A stretch of 64,000 nucleotides of DNA. Source: Paludisphaera rhizosphaerae (GTDB lineage Bacteria > Planctomycetota > Planctomycetia > Isosphaerales > Isosphaeraceae). The translations under genes and the position numbers were made by a program. A model generated the notes under the pieces. That model was given only the letters and a program-made list of their open reading frames with translations. It did no database searches and was not told where the DNA came from. Every line of letters begins with the position of its first letter. Position 1 is the stretch's first letter. Location of the stretch: NCBI RefSeq assembly GCF_011065895.1, contig NZ_JAALCR010000005.1, positions 248,001-312,000 on the forward strand. Reading direction: 5' to 3'. Below are positions 1-8,063 of the stretch, piece by piece.

Positions 1-1
1 C

Positions 2-394
2 GTGGGAGTTCTGATCCTCCTCGGGATCGGCTTCACCCAGATGGCCCTGGCGGCCGCGCTGATGCACGACACGATCCTGGCCGCGAACCCGGTGACGGTG
101 ACCGTCGCGATCCGAAGGATCGGCTGGGGCTACCTGCTGCCGACGGTCGTCGCCAGCATCGTCATGGCGGGCATGGCCCTGGGGGTTTACGTGCTGATCT
201 ATCACGTCCCCCGGATGTGGATCGAGGCCGTCGCCCTGTGGTCGTTCTGGTTCCTCTCGCTCTACGGGGGGATGGTCGTCTTCCGCATGCTCGGACTGAC
301 GTACCACGCCTATGCGATGGACCTCTTCTGGTTCCGTCGTCGTCCAAAGTGGGCCACCGGCACCCGCGCCGGGCGGATCTACGCCAACTCCTGA
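2..394 (+). CDS. C-terminal part of a multi-pass membrane protein, start lies before the window
   Basis: The frame is open from the window edge, so the first GTG at position 2 is probably not the true start and the gene is partial. About 130 residues are visible with three hydrophobic stretches (roughly residues 1-20, 45-70 and 76-100), followed by a short charged, Arg-rich cytoplasmic tail that ends GRIYANS. No catalytic or binding motif is visible and I do not recognise the family. The next gene, ferritin, starts 177 bases downstream and is probably separate. Coding is supported by the hydrophobic pattern and by strong codon bias to G/C in third positions. Confidence 0.6.
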   Translation: MGVLILLGIGFTQMALAAALMHDTILAANPVTVTVAIRRIGWGYLLPTVVASIVMAGMALGVYVLIYHVPRMWIEAVALWSFWFLSLYGGMVVFRMLGLTYHAYAMDLFWFRRRPKWATGTRAGRIYANS

Positions 395-571
395 GACTTG
401 CGTCCGCGTCGCCGCGGTCCGACTCGCCTCGCCCGGATTGCGTGGATCGGATAGAATGCGCGGTCCGTAACGCTTTTTCGTGAGACGACCGATCGGCGAC
501 GGCGCCGGGCTCCTGCGCGCCCAGGCCATCGCCCAGGATCCCCGACGACGCCCGATGGAGGGGCCGTCCCC

Positions 572-1051
572 ATGCTCATCAGCCAGAAGATCGAAGCCGA
601 GTTCAACAACCAGATCGGGAACGAGCTGGGCAACTCGCATCAGTATCTCGCCATCGCCGCTTACTTCGAGAAGGAAGGGCTCTTCGGCCTGGCCAAGATC
701 TACGCCAAGCAGGCCGACGAGGAGCGCGAACACGCGATGAAGTTCGTGAAGTTCATCCTCGACGCCGGCGGCACCCCGCGATACCCGGCCATCCCCGAGC
801 CCCGCAACAGCTTCAGCTCGGCCATCGACGCCGCCCAGCTCGCCTACGACTCCGAGGTCCGAACCACCGACCAGATCTACGCGCTGGTGGAACTCGCCCT
901 GTCCGAGCGGAACCACATCGCCCACAACTTCCTCCAGTGGTTCGTCTCCGAACAGCTTGAGGAAGTCTCCAGCGCCGACACCCGCCTGAACGTCATCCGC
1001 CGCGCCGGCCCGAACGTTCTGATGGTCGAAGCGTACCTCGCCCACACCTGA
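572..1051 (+). CDS. Ferritin (non-haem, bacterial ferroxidase type)
   Basis: A 159-residue ferritin that would assemble into a cytoplasmic 24-mer, oxidise Fe(II) and store it as a ferric mineral. The four-helix pattern is clear, and ferroxidase ligands are present in the expected places: E18 in helix A, E51 and H54 in the EEREHAMKF segment of helix B, a Glu in YDSEVRTTDQIY, and the FLQWFVSEQLEEV motif of helix D that is diagnostic of FtnA-like ferritins. No haem-ligand Met typical of bacterioferritin was noted. GGAGG lies about 12 bases before the ATG. A strong hairpin follows the stop, so the gene is probably monocistronic. Length matches the family. Confidence 0.93.
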   Translation: MLISQKIEAEFNNQIGNELGNSHQYLAIAAYFEKEGLFGLAKIYAKQADEEREHAMKFVKFILDAGGTPRYPAIPEPRNSFSSAIDAAQLAYDSEVRTTDQIYALVELALSERNHIAHNFLQWFVSEQLEEVSSADTRLNVIRRAGPNVLMVEAYLAHT

Positions 1052-1063
1052 TGTCATCGCTCC

Positions 1064-1101
1064 CGCGGTTGGCTTCGTCCACGCGATCGAAGCCAACCGC
1101 G
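1064..1101 (+). terminator. Perfect 14-bp hairpin just after ferritin
   Basis: Arms at 1064-1077 and 1088-1101 are exact reverse complements (arm 1 reads cgcggttggcttcg) around a 10-base loop, starting 12 bases after the ferritin stop. No T-run follows, so it is not a classical intrinsic terminator; it may stabilise the 3' end of the ferritin mRNA or act as a non-canonical terminator. Confidence 0.45.
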
Positions 1102-1762
1102 AAATCGACCGAAGTTGTTCCGGCGACTGGCTTTCATAGCCTTCCGCAGCAGGCTTCGATCGGCGAGAAGCGTCGTTCTTGCTCATCCCCATCGCCCGCT
1201 CCTTCAACCCTAAGCCTCTCTCGCCTAAAGCGACGCCCTTCATCTAGAAAGATGTCCTCGCTGGGATTTCATCGAACAGGTTTTCCACTTTTTCTCATGC
1301 TCCGAAGTCACAGCCGGGGCGGAGACAGGGAACGAAGTCCGTCACCCTCACTCTGTGCTCGGTGAAGTGGCATGGGTTCCCGTCGGGGACGCCGGCGAGT
1401 CCCTTCATGGCGGTTCTTCCATCGTAGGTCGAGTTCTCCCCCCCCGGGTCGCGAACAGTCCCCAGACGAGGGCCGACCAGCGAGGACTAATGAGTCGTCG
1501 CCGGTCCGTGTCGACAATCGTCCGGGAGAGGCCGGATGCCGGCTGGTGGTCGTTCGGCTGACCAATCCGGCGGCTTCGTGGGGAAATCCGGGATTCACCT
1601 TCCAATTTCCGGCGGTCCGGTCCCTTCTAGGCGATGGGGCGACTTCCGACGCCCCTGCCGACCTGACAAAACTGGGCCCCGCGCCTCCCTCCCTTCCGCG
1701 CGGATCGCGCCCGGGGTTCGCGCCGACCGACGTCGCCCGGCGCCATTCGTCGAGGAGGTGAG
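1102..1762. other. Intergenic region with no recognised gene
   Basis: About 660 bases between ferritin and the sigma-factor cassette. Open frames here have composition unlike a protein (long Arg/Ser/Pro runs) and no recognisable domain. A less GC-rich patch at about 1220-1310 could hold a promoter. The last bases carry the GAGGAGG ribosome site of the next gene. I see no RNA gene. Confidence 0.4.
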
Positions 1763-2326
1763 ATGACGAACCGCGTCGCCACGTTGTTCGCGGAGGAGGT
1801 CGCGTCGAAGGGGGAGGCGTTTCTGAGCCTCTTCGTGAAAGCGCAGCCCCGGATCTTCGCCTACGTCCTGACGCTGTTGCCCCACCGGGCGGATGCCGAG
1901 GACGTGATGCAGGAGGCGAGCCTCTTTCTGTGGAACAACTTCGACGAGGCCGACCCACCGGACGACTTCGCCGCCTGGGGGTGCCGGGTGGCCTACTACA
2001 GGATCAAGGAGCATCGCCGGGCCGGCCAGCGCCGGGGCGTCGCCTTCAGCGACGATGTGCTTGAGCGGCTGGTCAGGACCATGACGGACGAGCGGGCAGC
2101 CCTCCTGGCGAACGAGCAGGGCGAGGCCCTCTCGCAGTGCATCGACAAGCTCCCCCGGCGCGATCGGGAGCTGCTCGCCGAGCGGTTTCGAGACCGCGCA
2201 ACGACCGCTTCGACCGCCGAGCAAGTCGGCCGCTCGGTCGACGCCGTGTACAAGGCGATGGCCCGGATCCGAAGGGCGCTTCACGAGTGCGTGGGGCGAA
2301 CCCTGGCCGCGGAGGGACGACGATGA
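1763..2326 (+). CDS. ECF-like sigma-70 factor (Rhodopirellula/Verrucomicrobium type)
   Basis: 187 residues with a sigma region 2 at about residues 25-90 ([19 protein letters not shown] is the classic helix 2.2-2.4 signature) and region 4 at about 125-180 ([16 protein letters not shown], then a helix-turn-helix ending [12 protein letters not shown]). It would direct RNA polymerase to a small regulon. A strong GAGGAGG site precedes the ATG by 5 bases. Its stop overlaps the start of the next gene (ATGA), the usual layout of a sigma factor with its anti-sigma partner. The likely regulated neighbours are the DUF1559 and lipoprotein genes that follow on the same strand. Confidence 0.9.
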   Translation: MTNRVATLFAEEVASKGEAFLSLFVKAQPRIFAYVLTLLPHRADAEDVMQEASLFLWNNFDEADPPDDFAAWGCRVAYYRIKEHRRAGQRRGVAFSDDVLERLVRTMTDERAALLANEQGEALSQCIDKLPRRDRELLAERFRDRATTASTAEQVGRSVDAVYKAMARIRRALHECVGRTLAAEGRR

Positions 2327-2799
2327 GCCGCGAGACCCTAGACGAGTTGATTCCGCTGATCGACGCGCTCTGCGAGGGCGCGATCGACCCCGCCGGCATG
2401 GCCCGACTAGAGGGCCTTCTTCGGGACGACCCGGAGGCCGAGGGGTTCTACATCCAATACATGGCGATCCAGGCAAGGCTGATGCAAGAGTTCGCCGGGA
2501 TCGCCGTCACGGATGCCGACCCTCTCGCGGCGCCGGCTCCCTCGCCGCGTCCCGTGCGATCCCGCTGGCTCCTGGCGGCGACCTGCACCGCGGTCGCCTG
2601 CGGCGTCAGCCTGTCGATCGACGGCTTCGGCGACCATCGCCGGACCGCGTCCATGGAGGTGGGAATGCCCGCCGCGCCGCCGCCGCCGCCTGGTCCCCCT
2701 GCCGAGATGAATGGCGCGATCGTCCAACATCGCCGGGCCATGGCCGAGGAGTGGGGCGACGCCGCCCTGCCGTCTCCCGACAACCCCCGCTACGAATAA
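2323..2799 (+). CDS. Putative anti-sigma factor with one membrane segment and Pro-rich outer tail
   Basis: 158 residues beginning at the ATGA overlap with the upstream sigma gene, which argues for translational coupling. Residues 1-60 are acidic and helical ([14 protein letters not shown], then a segment like the N-terminus of FecR-type anti-sigma proteins), followed by a Pro-rich linker, one hydrophobic segment at about 80-97 and a short outer region with a run of prolines. No FecR sensor domain follows, so it is much shorter than typical FecR proteins. Its last 45 residues resemble those of the lipoprotein encoded at 3968-4177 (see findings). The anti-sigma role is inferred from position and topology, not from a full domain match. 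Confidence 0.65.
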   Translation: MSRETLDELIPLIDALCEGAIDPAGMARLEGLLRDDPEAEGFYIQYMAIQARLMQEFAGIAVTDADPLAAPAPSPRPVRSRWLLAATCTAVACGVSLSIDGFGDHRRTASMEVGMPAAPPPPPGPPAEMNGAIVQHRRAMAEEWGDAALPSPDNPRYE

Positions 2800-2849
2800 C
2801 CGTCCTTCGATCCAACCGCATCCCATCCAGTCCCACTCGGAGCCATCCC

Positions 2850-3905
2850 ATGACGAAGCGTCGGGGTTTCACCTTGATCGAGCTGCTGGTGGTCATCGCG
2901 ATCATCGCGGTACTCATCGCCCTCTTGCTCCCCGCCGTCCAGGCCGCCCGCGAGGCCGCCCGCAGAGCCCAGTGCGTCAACAACCTTAAGCAGCTCGGCT
3001 TAGCGGTCCACAACTACATATCCGCTAACGAGGCGACCCCGTCCCAGTGCATGCCCTACCGAACGACGGCCCTGGACGACTGGGGCTTCAACTGGTACAC
3101 GGCCCTCCTGCCGCAACTTGAGCAGCAGGCGCTTTTCAGCTCGGTGAATTTCTCCATCAGCCCGTGGGACGCCGCCAACACCACGTCCGGCTACACCCAA
3201 CTGTCGGCCTGGATCTGCCCCTCGGAATCCAATCCGAGCCGCCGCTACGGTGCCTACTCGGTCGCCAACTATGTGGGAAATTACGGCGGTCCGGCAGCCG
3301 TCCGCGCCTATTCCGGGGTGATCCTGCCGACGGTCAACCTGATCACCGAGACCGGCCTGGGCTACCTGGCGAGCGTGCCGACGGTCCGCACGGCCTCGTT
3401 CACCGACGGGATGTCCAACACCGGCCTGTTCAGCGAGCGGCTGCTCGGGCCCCCGGACGGGACGACGCTTCAGGCCGGGACTGCCGACGCCAGGCGCGGG
3501 ATCTTCCAGCTTACGACCGGGGCCCTGGCGAACACCGGCGAGGCCGGCGCGCGGGCGTTCGTTGCTGAGTGCCGGGCGATGACCGGGACGGCCGTCGCGC
3601 CCAACGGCCAACTCCTGGGCCGGATGGCTTTCCCCGGCTACCCGGCGCACCTGGGCCTCTCCAGCTACGTCCACTACGCTCCGCCGAACAGCCCGTCGTG
3701 CAAGAACCCGGCCTCGTTGGAGCCGTCGTTCGTCCTCGTCGGCCCGATCAGCGCGGCCTCGGCCACCAGCAACCACCCGGGGGGGGTCGTCATGGCCATG
3801 GCCGACGGCTCGGCGCGGTTCGTCAAGGATACGGTCAACCTCCAGGCTTGGTGGGCTCTCGGCTCGCGAGACGGCGGCGAAGTCATCTCGTCCGACGCCT
3901 ATTGA
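2850..3905 (+). CDS. DUF1559 protein with prepilin-type N-terminus
   Basis: 351 residues. The N-terminus [20 protein letters not shown] is a type IV prepilin/pseudopilin methylation site and hydrophobic helix, followed by [20 protein letters not shown], the hallmark start of the planctomycete DUF1559 family. The C-terminus has the H[16 protein letters not shown] block and ends GEVISSDAY. These proteins are exported and probably assemble into or decorate pseudopilus-like envelope structures; the true function is unknown. It sits 50 bases after the anti-sigma-like gene and 62 before a lipoprotein gene, all one strand. The start was chosen because only from here does the prepilin peptide have the usual short basic leader. 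Confidence 0.92.
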   Translation: MTKRRGFTLIELLVVIAIIAVLIALLLPAVQAAREAARRAQCVNNLKQLGLAVHNYISANEATPSQCMPYRTTALDDWGFNWYTALLPQLEQQALFSSVNFSISPWDAANTTSGYTQLSAWICPSESNPSRRYGAYSVANYVGNYGGPAAVRAYSGVILPTVNLITETGLGYLASVPTVRTASFTDGMSNTGLFSERLLGPPDGTTLQAGTADARRGIFQLTTGALANTGEAGARAFVAECRAMTGTAVAPNGQLLGRMAFPGYPAHLGLSSYVHYAPPNSPSCKNPASLEPSFVLVGPISAASATSNHPGGVVMAMADGSARFVKDTVNLQAWWALGSRDGGEVISSDAY

Positions 3906-3967
3906 TGACACCCGGCCGACGGGCCGGGGCCGGCCGAGACCACCCAGGAAGGAACGAGATCGAACAC

Positions 3968-4177
3968 ATGAACATGAGAACCGGCTTTCTGATCGTCCTG
4001 CTCTGCGCATCGGCGGCCGGCTGCGGCAACGGCCTGGTGGAGGGGATGCCGGTCGACGCGCCCCCGGCCCCAGGGCCGCCCGAAGACCTGACCGGCCCCA
4101 TGTCCGAGCATCGTAAGAGCATGGCGAGGAACAGCCGCCGCGGAGCCCAGCCTCGCGGCGGCGCTCGGCCGCAATGA
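3968..4177 (+). CDS. Small putative lipoprotein sharing its tail with the anti-sigma-like protein
   Basis: 69 residues. A hydrophobic signal (FLIVLLCASAAGC) ends in a lipobox-like ASAAGC, predicting cleavage before the Cys and lipid anchoring. The mature part is short, Pro-rich, then basic (NSRRGAQPRGGARP). Residues 27-57 align without gaps with the end of the 2323-2799 product, sharing GMP, PP-x-PGPP, G and HR-xx-MA. An AAGGAA site lies 13 bases upstream, a little far. It closes the sigma/anti-sigma/DUF1559 cassette. Function unknown; it could be a processed signal or an assembly factor for the DUF1559 protein. Confidence 0.7.
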   Translation: MNMRTGFLIVLLCASAAGCGNGLVEGMPVDAPPAPGPPEDLTGPMSEHRKSMARNSRRGAQPRGGARPQ

Positions 4178-4211
4178 GAAGGCCGGCGTCGCTGCGGCGG
4201 ACCGGATCGGA

Positions 4212-4871
4212 TCAGAGGTCGAACGGACAGCCCGAATACTCTTCGTCGGGCGCCTGGGAGACGTCTAGCGGCTGCTCGGCCGTCCCCGAGAGTGCGGCGA
4301 GAGTCGCGCCCAGTTCGCGAAGCATGCCCGTGGAGTAGCCGGGCCAGTGCTTGACGATCCGCCCCTGCCGATCGATCACGACCACGTATGCTGAGTTCTC
4401 AACTCCGTAGTCGCGGACGATCTTGAGATCGGGGTCGGTCAACATGGGGTAGGCGATGCGAAGACGCTCCGCCCACCTCTGCGCCGGCCCTCCTTCGACG
4501 TCCACGACGCCCAGGAACTCGACGCCGGGATAGGCCTTGTCCAGTTGGTTGAAGAACGGCTGGGCGGCCTCGCTGCAGGGGCAGCCGGCCTTGATGAAAG
4601 TCAGGACGACGGGCCCGCGACGGAGCCGTTCGGCGAGTTCGACTCGATCGCCGTTCAGCGCGGATGCGACGAACGGCGGAGCCGGTCGACTCACCATCGC
4701 CCGGCTGGCGTCGGCCATCTCCTTTGTGACCAGGTGCTTGGGCGTGCTTTCCAGGATGACCAGTTCGCCGGGCGTCGGCCCGCCCGGGTCGCGATGGATT
4801 CGCGCCCAGGCGTAGAGTCCGCCGACGAAGAGGACGGCGGCGCAGAGCGCCGCAGTCGCAAGACGACTCAT
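4212..4871 (-). CDS. Membrane-anchored peroxiredoxin/TlpA-like thioredoxin-fold protein
   Basis: 219 residues. An N-terminal hydrophobic segment (about 5-24) anchors or exports the protein. The rest is an AhpC/TSA-type thioredoxin fold: VVLTFIKAGCPCSEAAQPFF places a CPC pair (C97, C99) where peroxiredoxins have the peroxidatic Cys, followed by a VEFLGVVDVEG strand and the AYVVVIDRQGRIVKHWPGY segment near the conserved fold end. It is probably an envelope thiol oxidoreductase or peroxidase. GAGGAGG lies just before the ATG, 10 bases after the DUF1559 gene upstream, so the two form an operon and the thiol enzyme may act on exported Cys-containing proteins. Confidence 0.82.
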   Translation of the reverse strand: MSRLATAALCAAVLFVGGLYAWARIHRDPGGPTPGELVILESTPKHLVTKEMADASRAMVSRPAPPFVASALNGDRVELAERLRRGPVVLTFIKAGCPCSEAAQPFFNQLDKAYPGVEFLGVVDVEGGPAQRWAERLRIAYPMLTDPDLKIVRDYGVENSAYVVVIDRQGRIVKHWPGYSTGMLRELGATLAALSGTAEQPLDVSQAPDEEYSGCPFDL

Positions 4872-4881
4872 TTCGGCCTCC

Positions 4882-5937
4882 TCAGAACGCGTCGGAGGAG
4901 ACGACCTCGCCGCCGTTGCGGGTCGCGATTCCGCGCCACGTCGGAAGGCTGATCGAGTCCTTGGCGAACTGGCAGTGGCCGTCGCAAAACAGAACGTTTA
5001 CGCCGCCCGAGTGGTTGCTGCGGGCGGCCTTCCACGCCGGGTTGTGCGGCGGGCTCGACTGCCAGCAGTCGTAGAGCTTGGAGTTCGGCGTAAGGTAGTG
5101 GTTGTAAAGGCTGGTCCGGTAGTCGCCGTCCCACCAGCCGAAGCCCTTGTCGAGCCGCCAGCCGCTCGGGGTGGAGCAACCGGCGTCCGAAAGCGGGGTC
5201 GATCCGATCGCGGCGGCCCGGCGCACGTCCGACGGCATGGGCGTCGCCCCAGTCTGGGTCGAGGCGCCTCCGGCCGCCGGGCCGATCAACTGCTCCGACG
5301 CGGCGGCCGTGTTGCTCGACCCGTCGGCGACCGAGGCCACCGACTGCGCCGGCCCCAGCACGAAGGCGCCGTTGGGAACGACGGTTAATCCCGCGTCGCC
5401 CGGATTCGCGCTGCCGGGCGATCCGTCCCCCGTGCAGAAGTGGTAATTGCTCGGCCCCGAGGTCAGCCCGCCGGCCAGCGGCGAGGGGGGCGTGGCGGGA
5501 TCGCTCGGGCAGAGGAAGAAGCTCACCTTCGCCGACATGACCGTGAGATTCGTCGGGAACGGCGTCCAGGGGGCGGTGCCGAGGACGGTCGACGGGCCGG
5601 CCGCGATAGGCCAGTTCATGTTGAGCGCGTTGTAGACGCTCGTCTGCTCCAGGTACGGCGAAAGCTGGGCGAGAACCGACCAGCGGTAATGCAAGGCGGG
5701 CACCCCGGGGTAGACCTGGTTGTTTTGCGGATAGAGGAACCCCACCGGGAAGCAGTTGACCGCCGAATGGTAGTTGTGCAGCGAGATCCCGATTTGCTTC
5801 AGGTTGTTGGTGCACTGCATCCGCCGAGCCGCCTCGCGAGCGGCCTGGACGGCGGGGAGCAAGAGGGCGATGAGTACCGCGATGATCGCAATGACCACCA
5901 GCAGCTCGATCAGCGTGAAGGCTCGTTGACGTCGCAT
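4882..5937 (-). CDS. DUF1559 protein with prepilin-type N-terminus
   Basis: 351 residues. It starts [20 protein letters not shown] and continues [20 protein letters not shown]. It ends with the HSGGVNVLFCDGHCQFAKDS block and GGEVVSSDAF. It has Cys residues in PSDPA/YDCWQSS/FCDGHCQF regions that could form disulfides, which fits its operon with the CPC thioredoxin-fold protein 10 bases downstream. It converges with the DUF1559 cassette on the plus strand at 2850-4177. It is a paralogue rather than a tandem copy, since the middle parts differ. No strong ribosome site precedes the ATG; the start is fixed by the prepilin leader. Confidence 0.92.
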   Translation of the reverse strand: MRRQRAFTLIELLVVIAIIAVLIALLLPAVQAAREAARRMQCTNNLKQIGISLHNYHSAVNCFPVGFLYPQNNQVYPGVPALHYRWSVLAQLSPYLEQTSVYNALNMNWPIAAGPSTVLGTAPWTPFPTNLTVMSAKVSFFLCPSDPATPPSPLAGGLTSGPSNYHFCTGDGSPGSANPGDAGLTVVPNGAFVLGPAQSVASVADGSSNTAAASEQLIGPAAGGASTQTGATPMPSDVRRAAAIGSTPLSDAGCSTPSGWRLDKGFGWWDGDYRTSLYNHYLTPNSKLYDCWQSSPPHNPAWKAARSNHSGGVNVLFCDGHCQFAKDSISLPTWRGIATRNGGEVVSSDAF

Positions 5938-6233
5938 GAGAATAAGATGTTCCGAATTCGAGGATGCCTGAGGCGCAGGCCGGCCCGAGTCGGCGTCGAC
6001 CGTTACGCGTTCATATCACGGATGTAGCTCGATCCATCGCTCCGCGCAGGCTGATCCCGTTCAACGTAAGTTGCACAAGACTTCGGCGAGAACCGAGATC
6101 CTCGTTTCTCCACGGATCGGAGAAGGGAGAGGAGCTCGCCCTACCGGGTCGAATCGCGGCAAACTCATGCCGGACGGAACGGCCGACTGGAGCGACGGCT
6201 GGTGAAGCGTCGCGATGGAGGCCCGAGCCGAGC
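5938..6233. other. Intergenic region, nothing recognised
   Basis: About 296 bases upstream of the minus-strand DUF1559 gene and downstream of the Cys-rich secreted protein gene. It should hold the promoter for 4882-5937, but no convincing sigma-70 hexamer pair or hairpin with a T-run was seen. Confidence 0.3.
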
Positions 6234-6716
6234 TCAGGCCGAGGCATCCCCGCGCGGGGGTCTTTCGAGGCGAGAGGCGAGAGGTGAAGGGAGCGTTGAA
6301 GCCGGTGGAGGAAGGAGTCGGCGGCCGCTGTGAGGCCGTCGCAGATCCATCCGCTCGACGAGCGCCGCCGACTTGGCCGTCGGGCCCGTCGGAATGGCCG
6401 TTGGAGCGACGGGATCGCCGCAGGGGACGTCGCCCATGCAGGGCCCGGAACTCTCCTCCTCCGCGGCCTTCGGAACTGGCGTGGAGGCGTCGGAAGAGAG
6501 TGGCGGCTTCGCCTTCTTCGGACCGCAGCAGCAGGATGCACCTCGGCAATGATTGCCGCAACGGCAGTTCAGAGCATGTTCGTCGGCGGCTTCCCCGCTC
6601 AGGCTGACGGCCGGAGCCGATCCCCACGAGACCGCAGGGCCGACCGCGACCAGCGCCAGGATCGCGACGATCCGACGGAGCAAGGTCGGGCAGGTTGGCA
6701 GCGCTCGCCTGGTCAT
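6234..6716 (-). CDS. Hypothetical secreted Cys-rich protein
   Basis: 160 residues. A basic leader and hydrophobic core (RRIVAILALVAVGPAVSWGSA) look like a signal peptide. The mature part has a dense cysteine cluster at about residues 50-65, NCRCGNHCRGASCCCGPKK, and two further Cys in GPCMGDVPCGDP. The rest is Pro/Ser/Arg-rich and low in complexity. This arrangement suggests metal binding (Cu, Zn or Fe-S) or heavy disulfide bonding outside the cytoplasm. I do not recognise the family. The ribosome site is weak and the neighbours give no functional hint, so coding is likely but not certain. Confidence 0.6.
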   Translation of the reverse strand: MTRRALPTCPTLLRRIVAILALVAVGPAVSWGSAPAVSLSGEAADEHALNCRCGNHCRGASCCCGPKKAKPPLSSDASTPVPKAAEEESSGPCMGDVPCGDPVAPTAIPTGPTAKSAALVERMDLRRPHSGRRLLPPPASTLPSPLASRLERPPRGDASA

Positions 6717-6822
6717 GGGACCTGAGGGAGGAGGGCGTGGGGTCAGGTGGACGCCATATCCTCAGCCACCGACTCGGGGGATGTCAAGAAGGCTCTTGCA
6801 GCCAACCGGCGCGGACAATGTC

Positions 6823-7905
6823 TCACGGAACGACGCGGCGGATGCGATGATTCTCCGTATCGCCGATGACGAAGGAGCGGCCGTCGGGGGTGAAAGCAAC
6901 GCCGTGAGGGCGCGCCAGACCGGCGGCGACGGCCGGGCCGCCGTCGCCTTCAGGACCCTTCTTGCCGTGGCCGGCGACAGTCGTCACCGTGTGGGTCTTT
7001 CCGTCGATGCGTCGGATCGTGTGGTTCTCGGTGTCGACGATCAGGAGGTCGCCGTTGGGACCGGCGTCGAGTTCCTTGGGACCGTCGAAGACCGCGTCAC
7101 GCGCTGGGCCGCCGTCCCCCTTGTAACCCTTCGTCCCGCCGGCGAGCGTTGAGACGGTCCCGTCCGGGGCGACCTTGCGCAGGGAGTGGCCGTTGCGTTC
7201 CAGAATCAGGACCGCGCCGTCGTCGAGCGCCTCGATCGCGCGGGGCCCAAAGAACGAGGCCGAAGCGACCGGCCCGCCGTCCCCTGCATGACGCCCCTTG
7301 CCGTCGCCGGCGAACGTCGCGATCTTCCCCGTCGCCAGGTCGACCACCCGCACGCGATGGCCCGAAACGTCGGCGATGAACAGCCGGCCGCGACCGTCGA
7401 GCGACACGTCGTTCGGCTCGACGATCCCCGCCGCCGTCGCCGGCCCGCCGTCGCCCGAGGTCGTCTTGTCGCCGTTGCCCGCGACCGTCGTGATGACCCC
7501 CGTTCGCCCGTCGACCCGTCGCACGCGACGGTTTAGCCGATCGGCGAAATACAGGGTCCCGTCGCCGTCGATCGCCATCCCGTAGGGCTCGTCCAGCTTC
7601 GCCGCCGTCGCCGGCCCGCCGTCTCCCGCGAATCCTTTCGAGCCGTCGCCGACAACCGTCGTGATGACGCCGCTCTTCGCGTCCACCCGCCGGATGCGCT
7701 GGTTTCCCGTGTCCGACAGATAGAGGTTTCCGTCCCGGTCGTAAACCACGTCGAACGGCTGGTTCAGCCGGGCCTTCGCCGCCGGCCCGCCGTCGCCCGA
7801 GAACCCCGCCTCGCCCGTGCCGACGATCGCATCGATCCGGGACTTCGTTTCATCCCCCGGCCCCGCCAACACCACGGCCGCCGCCAGCATCGCGAAGAAG
7901 CTCAT
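6823..7905 (-). CDS. Exported six-repeat NHL beta-propeller protein
   Basis: 360 residues from this start. A signal peptide (MSFFAMLAAAVVLAGPG) is followed by six NHL-type repeats, each with GDGGPA near the start and ending in a form of D-x-x-N-x-R-x-RRVD, then ITTVAGxG. Six repeats fit a single closed six-bladed propeller with nothing else attached. Such proteins bind ligands or act as lyase/hydrolase scaffolds; no catalytic residues are obvious. An ATG at 7914 is directly abutted by GGAGGG, too close to work, while the ATG at 7905 has the same GGAGGG 9 bases upstream, so I chose 7905. Confidence 0.85.
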   Translation of the reverse strand: MSFFAMLAAAVVLAGPGDETKSRIDAIVGTGEAGFSGDGGPAAKARLNQPFDVVYDRDGNLYLSDTGNQRIRRVDAKSGVITTVVGDGSKGFAGDGGPATAAKLDEPYGMAIDGDGTLYFADRLNRRVRRVDGRTGVITTVAGNGDKTTSGDGGPATAAGIVEPNDVSLDGRGRLFIADVSGHRVRVVDLATGKIATFAGDGKGRHAGDGGPVASASFFGPRAIEALDDGAVLILERNGHSLRKVAPDGTVSTLAGGTKGYKGDGGPARDAVFDGPKELDAGPNGDLLIVDTENHTIRRIDGKTHTVTTVAGHGKKGPEGDGGPAVAAGLARPHGVAFTPDGRSFVIGDTENHRIRRVVP

Positions 7906-7982
7906 GAGTCGCATCCCTCCTAATTGCCGGTCATGGTAGCACGACCGTCGGCCCTCATCGCGGATTCCATCCGTTTCGCACA

Positions 7983-8015
7983 AGAAATGATTTCCGCGAT
8001 TTCTGAAATTATGAT
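7983..8015 (+). promoter_or_regulatory. Possible promoter/operator before the FAD enzyme gene
   Basis: An unusually AT-rich patch between divergent genes. It holds an inverted repeat, agaaat at 7983-7988 and atttct at 7999-8004, and a -10-like TATGAT at 8010-8015, about 49 bases before the ATG at 8064. No good -35 is visible. Weak evidence. Confidence 0.25.
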
Positions 8016-8063
8016 ACAGTCCGTCGAAACCAGATAATCAGGTCGATCGACGGAGGCTCGGCC

